10,107 nucleotides of DNA from Rhodoferax sp. (GTDB taxonomy: Bacteria; Pseudomonadota; Gammaproteobacteria; Burkholderiales; Burkholderiaceae_C). Position 1 is the stretch's first letter; the number at the start of each line of letters is the position of its first letter. Where the stretch lies: contig JAQGMQ010000809.1 in assembly GCA_028292305.1 (NCBI GenBank), positions 1 through 10,107 on the forward strand, read 5' to 3'. The position numbers and the translations under genes were made by a program. Positions 1-6,207 of this stretch are shown here, piece after piece. The notes beneath the pieces were generated by a model. That model worked only from the letters and a program-made list of their open reading frames with translations. It made no database searches and was not told the origin of the DNA.

Positions 1-257
1 CGGGTCCTGGAACGGCTGGTAGTTGGCGATGAGCGTCACATAGCCGGCCCGCGTGGGCTCGTAGCTGTTGAACAGGTACAGATCGGTACCGTCACCTTCG
101 GCTGGGTCGTGATGAAGGGCGCCTCGCGGTGGCTCGACGCCTCTGCCGGCATGCCGTAAAGCGCGGCCGATGCAGCGATGAGAACGAACACGGCATGGGC
201 CCGAATGCGGTGGGCAAACGGCAGGAGATGGCCAACGGGCCTGGCGCGGTGGTGCAT
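1..257 (-). pseudogene. DUF4331 family secreted protein, 5' part, frameshifted and cut by window edge
   Basis: From ATG 257 the frame gives a roughly 40-residue export signal: a basic start (MHHRARP), a hydrophobic stretch HAVFVLIAASAALYG and likely cleavage after MPAEA. The mature start SSHREAPFITTQPKV is the hallmark opening of DUF4331 proteins. The reading then becomes nonsense. One frame over, from about base 92 down to 1, the family sequence resumes as DGTDLYLFNSYEPTRAGYVT and continues with a conserved-looking NYQPFQDP. Adding one base between about 91 and 96 (GGTGAC to GGTCGAC) restores the family. The gene is therefore either a real pseudogene or carries a sequencing error. DUF4331 proteins are exported and of unknown biochemical role. 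ATG 257 has no clear Shine-Dalgarno sequence. The frame stays open upstream to 440, but that part looks non-coding. Confidence 0.75.
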
Positions 258-262
258 GGATG

Positions 263-414
263 GGTCTCGCAAAACGAACGGTCGGCGCCGGCACACTGGC
301 TGTTGAGCAAGCCGCTCGACCGTCGGCCGCAGGGGCGCGAAGTCGTTGGCGAGACCGGGGCTTTCGCCTTGCCCACCGCCGGCACAACGGTGGCAAATCC
401 GAGTCTCGCGAGAC
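263..414. promoter_or_regulatory. Cluster of GTCTCGC sites upstream of the DUF4331 gene
   Basis: The heptamer GTCTCGC occurs at 264-270 and 403-409, and its complement GCGAGAC at 349-355 and 408-414. The copies at 403-414 overlap to make a perfect 12-bp palindrome, GTCTCGCGAGAC. The cluster lies in the otherwise gene-free stretch 258-537, upstream of the minus-strand DUF4331 start. That is where a repressor or activator site would be expected. No convincing sigma-70 promoter was identified here. The protein that would bind is unknown. Confidence 0.3.
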
Positions 415-457
415 CGCAGCAACATATGTGCCGCGACCAAGAATCAAGGACTTAGGC

Positions 458-477
458 CGCGGCTGGTTATGGCCGCG
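458..477. repeat. Inverted repeat downstream of the amidase gene
   Basis: CGCGGC (458-463) and GCCGCG (472-477) can form a 6-bp stem with an 8-nt loop about 60 nt past the amidase stop. No T-run follows on either strand, so it is not a classical intrinsic terminator. It could act as an mRNA 3' end barrier for the operon. Between it and the amidase stop lies a low-complexity tract (505-537) of repeated CACGCG-like and GACGAG-like units. Confidence 0.25.
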
Positions 478-537
478 TCAAGGAAATCGACAGCGCCAGG
501 GTCTTACTCGTCCTCGTCCTCGTGCGCGTGCGCGTGC

Positions 538-1932
538 TCATGCCAAGCCCATCGGCAGCCGCTTGCCCCAAGGCGTCGCCTGCTCGAATGCAAACGCCGT
601 GCGCAGCACCGTCGGCTCCGCAAAGGGCCGGCCGATGACCTGCACCGAGATCGGCAGGCCCGCCGAAGAAAACCCCGCCGGCACAGCGACCGCACACAGG
701 TCGAGCAGGTTCACGAAACGGCCGAAGCGCGACAGCGGCGTGGCCAGCTCGTCGACTTCACTCAACGGTATGGCGGTGATGGCGTTGGTGGGGAACACAC
801 ACACGTCGATACCTTCCATCGCCTGCAGCATGGCGGCCTGGGCCGTGGCACGCTGGCGCAGCAGGCCGATGTATTGCGCGGCGCCGATGTCGCGGCCGAG
901 CAGGATGCGGCGCCGCACATGCGGGTCGAACGCCAGGTCGTCACGCTCGAACAAAGGGCCCAGGTTTGCATAACCCTCGGCACTCATCAAGGTACCGGCG
1001 ATGCGCATCGATGCGCTGCAGCTTTGCGGCAGCGCCTGGTCCACCAGCACCATGCCCAGGTTGCGCAACACGGCCAGCGCAGCGTCGTAAGCGGCCAGCA
1101 CTTCGGCGTCCACCGCCTCGCGCTCGGCCGCGGGCAACACCCATGCACGCATGCCGGCCACGCCGCGCGACAGGCCGTGTGCAACCGAGCGCACCGGTGC
1201 CACCTGGGTAAACCGGTCGCACGGGTCGGGCCCGGCCAGCACGTCGAGCAGGGTGGCGCAGTCGCTCACGCTGCGGGTCAGCGGACCGACCGTGTCATGT
1301 GTGGGGCACAGCTCGAGCAGGCCGTGGCGGCTGACCAGGCCGTGGGTGGTCTTGAGGCCCACCAGCCCGCACAGGCCCGCCGGGATGCGCACCGAGCCGC
1401 CGGTGTCGGTGCCTATGGCCGCGCACGCCAGGCCCGCCGCCACGGCCACCGCCGAGCCGCTGCTGGAGCCGCCGGGCACGCGGTGGGTCTGCAGATCCCA
1501 GGGGTTCCAGGGCGTGCCCATGGTGGCGTTGGTGCCCCAGCCGCCGAATGCGAATTCGACCGTGTGTGTCTTGCCCAGCACGATGGCGCCGGCACTGCGC
1601 AGGCGCTGCACGGCGCCGGCCGTCAGCGTGGAGATGCGCGGCGGCAACGCGGCCGAGCCGCCGGTGACCGGCCGGCCCTCAATGTCGAACAGATCCTTGA
1701 TCGCCACCGTCACGCCATGCAGCGGCCCGAGCACGGTGCCGGCCTGGCGCAGCCGGTCCAGCCCCTCGGCGGCGGCCAGGGCCTCGTCGGCATACACGTC
1801 GACGAAGGCGTGCAGTAGCGGGTCGAGCCGGGCGATGCGGTCCAGCCGCTCGCGCACCAGGGACACGCTGGTCAACGCACCGGAGGCAAGCGCCTGCACG
1901 GTCTGCGCGATGCTGCTGAAGGCGTGACTCAT
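538..1932 (-). CDS. Amidase, GatA/amidase-signature family
   Basis: This 464-residue protein is a normal length for amidase-signature enzymes, which hydrolyse carboxamides to acid plus ammonia (or an amine) in the cytoplasm using a Ser-cisSer-Lys triad. The triad is visible: Lys79 in VTVAIKDLFD, the cis-serine Ser156 in PGGSSSGSA, and nucleophile Ser180 in IGTDTGGSVRIPAG, with the usual 24-residue spacing between the serines. The start is ATG 1932, which overlaps the stop of the preceding permease as ATGA and directly precedes the homologous sequence. Longer readings upstream are permease antiframe. It is the last gene of the ABC transporter operon, so the imported solute or a product of it is probably the amide substrate. 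It resembles stand-alone amidases more than a true GatA, because no gatB or gatC is adjacent. Substrate specificity cannot be read. Confidence 0.93.
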   Translation of the reverse strand: MSHAFSSIAQTVQALASGALTSVSLVRERLDRIARLDPLLHAFVDVYADEALAAAEGLDRLRQAGTVLGPLHGVTVAIKDLFDIEGRPVTGGSAALPPRISTLTAGAVQRLRSAGAIVLGKTHTVEFAFGGWGTNATMGTPWNPWDLQTHRVPGGSSSGSAVAVAAGLACAAIGTDTGGSVRIPAGLCGLVGLKTTHGLVSRHGLLELCPTHDTVGPLTRSVSDCATLLDVLAGPDPCDRFTQVAPVRSVAHGLSRGVAGMRAWVLPAAEREAVDAEVLAAYDAALAVLRNLGMVLVDQALPQSCSASMRIAGTLMSAEGYANLGPLFERDDLAFDPHVRRRILLGRDIGAAQYIGLLRQRATAQAAMLQAMEGIDVCVFPTNAITAIPLSEVDELATPLSRFGRFVNLLDLCAVAVPAGFSSAGLPISVQVIGRPFAEPTVLRTAFAFEQATPWGKRLPMGLA

Positions 1933-2615
1933 GCAGCCCCCATGACACGGCGGCCACGTGCCAGGCGCGCTTCCAGCAGGCGCGACAGCATCGACAGCGG
2001 AAAGGCGATGCCGAAGTAAAACAGGCCCACCAGCAGGAAGATGTGCAGCGGCAGAAAAAACTCGCTGGCCATGGCACGCGCCGTGAGCATCAGTTCGTCG
2101 GTGGCGATGAGCGCACACAGCGAGCTGTCTTTCAACAGCGCCACGTAGGCGTTCAGCAGCGGCGGCAGCATCAGCCGCAGGGCTTGCGGAAGCACCACCT
2201 GGCAGAACACCTGGCGCGGCGCGAGTCCCACCGCCAGCGCGGCTTCACGCTGGCCCTTGTGGATGGCGTTCAGCCCGCCGCGGAAGATCTCGGCCACGTA
2301 GGCGGCGCCGTGCAAGCCCAGCCCCAGCGCCCCGGTCCAATAGCCCGACAAGGTGAGGCCCAGCGGCGGCAGTGCGAAGTACAGCGTCAGCAGCAAGGCC
2401 AGCAAGGGCACGGTGCGCACCACCTGGATGAAACCCTGGGCGGCGCCACGCACGAAGCCATTGCCGCTGCGCACCATCGCCACCAGGGCGGCGCCGCCCA
2501 GCAGCGCGGCGACGAAGCCGATGGCCGACAGCTGCGCCGTCATGCTTGCGGCGCGGGCCAGGCGCGGCAACCACTCCGGCAGGTAGGCCAGGTAGGCCAT
2601 GAAAAAGGCATTCAT
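1929..2615 (-). CDS. Amino-acid ABC transporter permease (HisM/GlnP-type), second subunit
   Basis: This 228-residue inner-membrane protein is the usual size for His/Glu/Gln/Arg/opine-family permeases. Hydrophobic segments lie at about 28-48, 66-83, 92-110 and 190-213. The cytoplasmic EAA loop that docks on the ATPase is clear: EAALAVGLAPRQVFCQVVLP at residues 124-143. The conserved RTVPLLALLLTLYF segment of family permeases is at 67-80. The start ATG 2615 overlaps the stop of the upstream permease as ATGA, so translation is coupled. Longer starts upstream would run through antiframe sequence. It presumably forms a heterodimeric channel with the permease encoded at 2612-3268. Confidence 0.92.
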   Translation of the reverse strand: MNAFFMAYLAYLPEWLPRLARAASMTAQLSAIGFVAALLGGAALVAMVRSGNGFVRGAAQGFIQVVRTVPLLALLLTLYFALPPLGLTLSGYWTGALGLGLHGAAYVAEIFRGGLNAIHKGQREAALAVGLAPRQVFCQVVLPQALRLMLPPLLNAYVALLKDSSLCALIATDELMLTARAMASEFFLPLHIFLLVGLFYFGIAFPLSMLSRLLEARLARGRRVMGAA

Positions 2616-3268
2616 CGCTGCGTCTCCAGACGGCGTTCGGTGCGGGCAAAGGCCCAGGCAATCGGCAGGATCATGGCCGCGTACAGCAGCATGGCGGCGA
2701 GGTAGATCAAGGTGGTCTCGAAGGTGGACGTGACCAGGTTGCGGGCGAAGAACATGATCTCCGGCGCGGCGATGGCCGAGGCGATCGAGGTGTCCTTCAG
2801 CAGCTGGCTCACGTAGTTGCCCAGTGACGGCAGGCTCACGCGAAGCATCTGCGGCAGCAGCACCCAACGCAGCGCCTGCAGCGGTGTGAGCCCTGCCGCC
2901 AGCGCCGCTTCACGCTGGCCCGCATGCAGCGACTTCAGCCCCGACGCGAACACGTCGCACAGGATCGCGGCGCCGACCAAGCCGAGGCCTGCCACGGCCG
3001 CCACCAGCGGCGACAAGCGCAGCCCGAGCGAGGCCAGCCCGAAGTACAGCAGGAACAGGTGCGCCAGCGCCGGCACGTTGCGCATCCATTCGACGTAGCC
3101 GCCGATCACCCAGCGCAGCCAACGGTGGCGCGTGAAGGTCTGGCCGACGGCCAGCGCCAGGCCCAGCAACACGGCGATGGCAAACGCGCCCACCGCCACT
3201 TGCAGCGCCGTGAGCGCACCCTCGGCCAACGTGCCGAGGATGCGGACGAAGACAGGCCCGGCCGACAT
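2612..3268 (-). CDS. Amino-acid ABC transporter permease (HisM/GlnP-type), first subunit
   Basis: This is a 218-residue polytopic inner-membrane protein. The conserved EWMRNVPALAHLFLLYFGL segment is at residues 60-78, and the EAA motif EAALAAGLTPLQALRWVLLP is at 120-139, which places it in the polar amino-acid permease family. ATG 3268 was chosen because it overlaps the ATPase stop as TGATG. A GTG one codon upstream (3271) would give a 4-nt overlap and is an equally coupled alternative. It forms the transport pore with the next gene product. Having two distinct permeases with one ATPase and one binding protein is the normal arrangement of this transporter family. Confidence 0.92.
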   Translation of the reverse strand: MSAGPVFVRILGTLAEGALTALQVAVGAFAIAVLLGLALAVGQTFTRHRWLRWVIGGYVEWMRNVPALAHLFLLYFGLASLGLRLSPLVAAVAGLGLVGAAILCDVFASGLKSLHAGQREAALAAGLTPLQALRWVLLPQMLRVSLPSLGNYVSQLLKDTSIASAIAAPEIMFFARNLVTSTFETTLIYLAAMLLYAAMILPIAWAFARTERRLETQR

Positions 3269-4056
3269 CACGCCACCGCCGCCGCGGGCTCGCCCACTTG
3301 GCCGAGGAAGGCGCGGGTGCGTTCGCGCCGGGGCCGGTTGATGACGTCGGCGGCCGCGCCCTGCTCGACGATGTGGCCGCCGTCCATGAAGATGACCCGG
3401 TCGGCCACGTCGCGGGCAAAGCGGATCTCGTGGGTCACCAGGATCATCGAGCGCCCTTCTTCCGCCAGCTCGCGGATCACGCCCAGCACCTCGCCGACCA
3501 GCTCGGGGTCGAGCGCGGACGTGGGTTCGTCGAACAGCATCAGCTTGGGCCGCTGGGCCAGGGCGCGCGCAATCGCCACACGTTGCTGCTGCCCGCCGGA
3601 CAGGTGCTCCGGGTACGCGCTCGCCTTGTGGCGCAGGTGCACCTTGTCGAGCATCTCATCGGCCAAGTCATAGGCTTCGGCCCGCGACAGGCCACCGGCG
3701 CGGATCGGGCCGAGCGCCACGTTGTCGCGCACACACAGGTGAGGCCACAGGTAGAACAACTGGAACACCATGCCGATCTCGGCGCGCTGCGGCGCCAGTT
3801 CCCGGTCGCTCATGAAGCGCAGGCCACCGCCTGCGGCCGGGAGCTGGCCGATACATTCCGCGTCCAGCAGGATGCTTCCGGCGGTGGGCCGCTCCAGGTA
3901 GTTGATGCAGCGCAGGCAGGTGGACTTGCCCGAGCCGCTGGGCCCGATGAGCGACAAGGTTTCGCCGCGGGACAGGTCGAAGGAGATGCCCTTGAGCACT
4001 TCGGTCTGGCCGTAGCTTTTCTTCAGGCCATCGACCGTGAGCAGTGGTGTGTTCAT
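3268..4056 (-). CDS. Amino-acid ABC transporter ATP-binding protein (GlnQ/HisP-type)
   Basis: From ATG 4056 this is a 262-residue ATPase with all nucleotide-binding elements: Walker A GPSGSGKST (38-46), Q-loop Gln99 in MVFQLFYLWPH, signature LSGGQQQR (152-159), Walker B LMLFDE (172-177) and the H-loop histidine His209 in LVTHE. It powers uptake through the two downstream permeases at the cytoplasmic face. The Q-loop neighbourhood departs from the usual FQQFNLFPH pattern (Leu, Tyr and Trp in place of Gln, Asn and Phe). ATG 4056 lacks a visible Shine-Dalgarno sequence. An in-frame ATG at 4137 overlaps the binding-protein stop as TGATG and would add 27 residues made mostly of Met-Gln-X repeats, so the true start is uncertain between 4056 and 4137. 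Family homology begins just after residue 1 of the short form. Confidence 0.93.
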   Translation of the reverse strand: MNTPLLTVDGLKKSYGQTEVLKGISFDLSRGETLSLIGPSGSGKSTCLRCINYLERPTAGSILLDAECIGQLPAAGGGLRFMSDRELAPQRAEIGMVFQLFYLWPHLCVRDNVALGPIRAGGLSRAEAYDLADEMLDKVHLRHKASAYPEHLSGGQQQRVAIARALAQRPKLMLFDEPTSALDPELVGEVLGVIRELAEEGRSMILVTHEIRFARDVADRVIFMDGGHIVEQGAAADVINRPRRERTRAFLGQVGEPAAAVA

Positions 4057-4083
4057 GGCGGGGTGTGGGCCGGGCGCGTCTCT

Positions 4084-4146
4084 GTCTTGCATCTCTTGCA
4101 TCGTTTGCATCACTTGCATCACTTGCATCACTTGCATCACTTGCAC
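4084..4146 (-). repeat. Seven-unit 9-bp tandem repeat at the binding-protein/ATPase junction
   Basis: Read on the minus strand, the tract is seven 9-nt units. The first is GTGCAAGTG, the next three are ATGCAAGTG, and the last three are decayed (ATGCAAACG, ATGCAAGAG, ATGCAAGAC). In the binding-protein frame the first unit supplies its last codons and stop (Cys-Lys-stop). In the ATPase frame, units two to seven read Met-Gln-X and provide six in-frame ATG codons (4137, 4128, 4119, 4110, 4101, 4092) upstream of ATG 4056. The array therefore looks like a tandem duplication of the binding-protein 3' end. It may act as a translational coupling spacer. Confidence 0.9.
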
Positions 4147-5003
4147 GAAGGCAGCTTCCAGTCGGCCGGGCGATCGACGCCGGCGCGGAAGTTCTGGCCC
4201 GCGGGCACGTACCACACGTCTTGCACCAGGCCGTACTTGCTGCCGATCTTTTTCAGCTCGCAGCCCTGCCAGAGCTTGGCGATCTCGACGTTCACCGCCT
4301 GAGCCAGCTCGGGGTTGTCCTTGTTCAGGCCGAACACCACCTGGCCGAGGCCGGTCAGCAGCGGGAAGTCGGGGTTGGTGTCGACGAAGGCATTGAAGCG
4401 CACGTTCCACTGCGGGTTGCGCGAGATGGCGTACTGCATCACCGGCGGGTCGCCGATCACCGCGTCGATGCGGCCCGCAAGCAGGTCGCGCACGGCGGCG
4501 TCCGAGGTGTCGTACATGGTCAACTGCAGGCCGGCGATCTTGCGCAGCTCGGGTATGAAGGAGAAGCCGGTGATGGTGCCCACGCGTTTGCCTTCCAGGT
4601 CCTTCAACTGCGACCAGTTGGTCTTGTTCGACTGCGTGATGCCGTTCTTGAAGTAGTGGATCGGGTCGCTCAGCGTCATGATCTTCGCGCGCTGCTCGGT
4701 CCAGCCCATGGTGCCGGCCATCACGTCCACGCGTCTGGCCTGCACCGAGGCGATGGTGCCCGACCACTCCATCAGCGCCGGCTTCACCTTGAGCTTGAGC
4801 GCGTCGGCGATGCGCTGCAGGATCTCGCCGTCGTAGCCGACCATGGCGCCGTCCTGGTAGCCGGTGCCGGGCATGTCGCCGGTGAAGGCGATGGTGAGCT
4901 GGCCCTTGTCGAGGGTCGAAGGCGTCTGGGCCTGCGCCGCCGGCAACAGGGCCAGAGCGCCGAGCAAGACGCATAACACGCGGGTGGTGGAGATCAAGTT
5001 CAT
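4137..5003 (-). CDS. Periplasmic substrate-binding protein, family 3 (polar amino-acid type)
   Basis: This 288-residue exported protein starts with a signal peptide (hydrophobic core VLCVLLGALALLPA, likely cleavage AQA/QTPS after residue 25). The fold matches bacterial extracellular solute-binding proteins family 3: GYDGEILQRIADAL at 57-70, TMGWTEQRAKIMTLSDPI at 98-115 and GRIDAVIGDPP at 177-187. Arg105 and Asp185 fall where this family usually binds the alpha-carboxylate and alpha-amino groups, so an amino-acid-like ligand is a reasonable inference. The mature protein has exactly two cysteines, Cys248 and Cys287 (penultimate), suggesting a disulfide that pins the C-terminal tail. ATG 5003 is preceded by AGGA with 6-nt spacing. 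It is the first gene of the operon and ends within the 9-bp tandem repeat. Confidence 0.93.
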   Translation of the reverse strand: MNLISTTRVLCVLLGALALLPAAQAQTPSTLDKGQLTIAFTGDMPGTGYQDGAMVGYDGEILQRIADALKLKVKPALMEWSGTIASVQARRVDVMAGTMGWTEQRAKIMTLSDPIHYFKNGITQSNKTNWSQLKDLEGKRVGTITGFSFIPELRKIAGLQLTMYDTSDAAVRDLLAGRIDAVIGDPPVMQYAISRNPQWNVRFNAFVDTNPDFPLLTGLGQVVFGLNKDNPELAQAVNVEIAKLWQGCELKKIGSKYGLVQDVWYVPAGQNFRAGVDRPADWKLPSCK

Positions 5004-5132
5004 GGTGGGTCCTGCAAGGAAGGTGGGTGCTGAAGGGATTCGGTGTGGCGCATCTGCGGGGCAAGTGCGTGCTGCGATTGTTGAAAATGCGCCGCGGTGG
5101 GCATAGGAAGTGCTTGCGTGTAAATTGAACGT
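5004..5132. promoter_or_regulatory. Divergent promoter region between transporter operon and GlxA-type regulator
   Basis: This 129-bp gap separates the starts of two divergent transcription units and must hold the operon promoter and the regulator promoter. It contains the Shine-Dalgarno of the binding-protein gene (AGGA, 5010-5013). The part near the regulator (about 5070-5132) is more AT-rich than its surroundings. A TTGAAA at 5081-5086 could be a plus-strand -35 box, but the matching -10 (TAGGAA, 17-bp spacing) is poor. No promoter call is firm. The arrangement suggests that the regulator controls the operon from this region. Confidence 0.5.
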
Positions 5133-5143
5133 ATGCGACATAC
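5131..5143. promoter_or_regulatory. Inverted repeat over the regulator start codon
   Basis: GTATG-CGA-CATAC is a perfect 5-bp inverted repeat with a 3-bp spacer, and it includes the ATG of the GlxA-type regulator at 5133. It could be an autoregulatory operator or a small hairpin near the ribosome-binding region. Being short, it could also be chance. Confidence 0.2.
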
Positions 5144-6206
5144 CGCCAAATCAGCCAAAACGGTGACCGCGCAAGGCGCGGACGCGCTCGTCGGCCAGCT
5201 CGACGTGTCGCGCCGAGGCACGACACCGGCGTCTTCCGGCATGGAGCTGCGCATCGGCATCCTGCTGTGGCCGCGCTTTCCGCTGCTGTCGCTGGCCGGC
5301 CTGTGCGACGCGCTGCGCCACGCGGCCGACATCGGCGACCAGAGCCGGCAGGTGCGGTGTTCGTGGACGGTGCTGGGCGTGGCCGACCAGCCGATCCAGG
5401 CCAGCTGCGGGGTGCAGATTCCGGTGCAGGCGTCGCTGTCGAGCGAGCACCACTTCGACTACGTGGCGGTCATCGGCGGCCTGCTGCCGTTCATGGGCAC
5501 GGTCGACCCACGCTACACCGGTTTCCTGCGCCACGCCGCCAGCGTGGGCACGTCGCTGATCGGCATCTGCACCGGCAGCTTTGCGCTGGCCCAGGCCGGC
5601 CTGATGGGCGGCAAGGTGGCCTGTGTGCACCCCTTCCACGTGAACGACTGGAAGGCGATGTTCCCGGCGCAGGCGTTTGCGACGAATGCCGACTACCTGT
5701 TCGACGGCGACCGCATCACCTGTGCTGGCGGCATCTCCATCATCGAGCTGGCCACCGAGCTGATACGCCGCCACTGCGGCCCCGACCGCGCGGCCAAGGT
5801 GGTGCACCAGATGACCGTGTCGCAACGTTCGTCGACCCACGTCACACGGCGGCATGCGCTGGGTTATGCGTCCACCGACAACGACAAGCTGCGCCAGGCC
5901 ATCATGCTGATGGAGAAGAACATCAACACGCCGCTGGAGATCGCGGTCATCGCCCGCCTGGTGGAGACCAGCAGCCGCCAGCTCGAGCGCGTGTTCCTGG
6001 CCGAGACCGGCGCCTCGCCCTCGGAGTTCTACCGCAACTCGCGGCTCAAATACGGCCGCTGGCTGCTCACCACCTCGGATTCACCGGTGAGCGCCATCGC
6101 CTATGAATGCGGGTTTGCCGACGCGTCGCATTTCATCCGGCATTTTCAACAGTTGTATGGCGTGGCGCCTGGCAGGCTGCGGCGGGCGGTGCTGGCGGGG
6201 CGGTGA
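5133..6206 (+). CDS. GlxA-type transcriptional regulator (DJ-1/PfpI domain plus AraC HTH)
   Basis: This 357-residue protein has two parts. Residues about 38-205 form a DJ-1/PfpI class I amidotransferase-like sensor domain, with the nucleophile-elbow-like cysteine Cys146 in GICTGSFALAQAGLMGG. Residues about 250-350 form an AraC-family DNA-binding domain with two helix-turn-helix units, near TPLEIAVIARLVETSSRQLE (266-285) and SPVSAIAYECGFADASHFIR (317-336). Known relatives (GbdR, CdhR, ArgR of pseudomonads) activate catabolism or uptake of quaternary amines and amino acids. This one probably controls the divergent transporter-amidase operon. ATG 5133 has no strong Shine-Dalgarno. The first 36 residues look non-conserved, so ATG 5241 (Met37, MELRIGILLWP) is a real alternative. 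Its stop abuts a truncated GST gene. Confidence 0.9.
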   Translation: MRHTAKSAKTVTAQGADALVGQLDVSRRGTTPASSGMELRIGILLWPRFPLLSLAGLCDALRHAADIGDQSRQVRCSWTVLGVADQPIQASCGVQIPVQASLSSEHHFDYVAVIGGLLPFMGTVDPRYTGFLRHAASVGTSLIGICTGSFALAQAGLMGGKVACVHPFHVNDWKAMFPAQAFATNADYLFDGDRITCAGGISIIELATELIRRHCGPDRAAKVVHQMTVSQRSSTHVTRRHALGYASTDNDKLRQAIMLMEKNINTPLEIAVIARLVETSSRQLERVFLAETGASPSEFYRNSRLKYGRWLLTTSDSPVSAIAYECGFADASHFIRHFQQLYGVAPGRLRRAVLAGR

Positions 6207-6207
6207 T

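Noticed and set aside
258..440. N-terminal extension of the DUF4331 protein to 440
   Set aside because: The extra residues lack any signal or family character, and a good signal peptide starts at ATG 257.
504..541. Metal-binding His/Asp/Glu-rich protein end (HEHAHAHEDEDE)
   Set aside because: The frame upstream is a shadow of the amidase and shows no metallochaperone sequence. It is kept only as a curiosity in the findings.
346..1818. Long plus-strand open frame (490 codons) opposite the amidase gene
   Set aside because: It is an antisense shadow caused by high GC at third positions. The translation is rich in His, Arg, Gln and Ala with no family features, while the minus strand gives a clear amidase.
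4084..4146. CRISPR-like short repeat array
   Set aside because: Units are 9 bp and contiguous, with no spacers. It is a tandem duplication, not a CRISPR.
3298..4302. Plus-strand open frame opposite the ATPase and repeat
   Set aside because: Composition is shadow-like, and it reads the 9-bp repeat as Leu-His-His strings. The ATPase on the other strand explains the region.
3268..5226. 652-codon minus-strand frame that could be taken as a fusion of the ATPase with an N-terminal domain
   Set aside because: Upstream of 4137 it is an out-of-frame reading of the binding-protein gene. Only the stretch from 4137 down is a credible extension of the ATPase.
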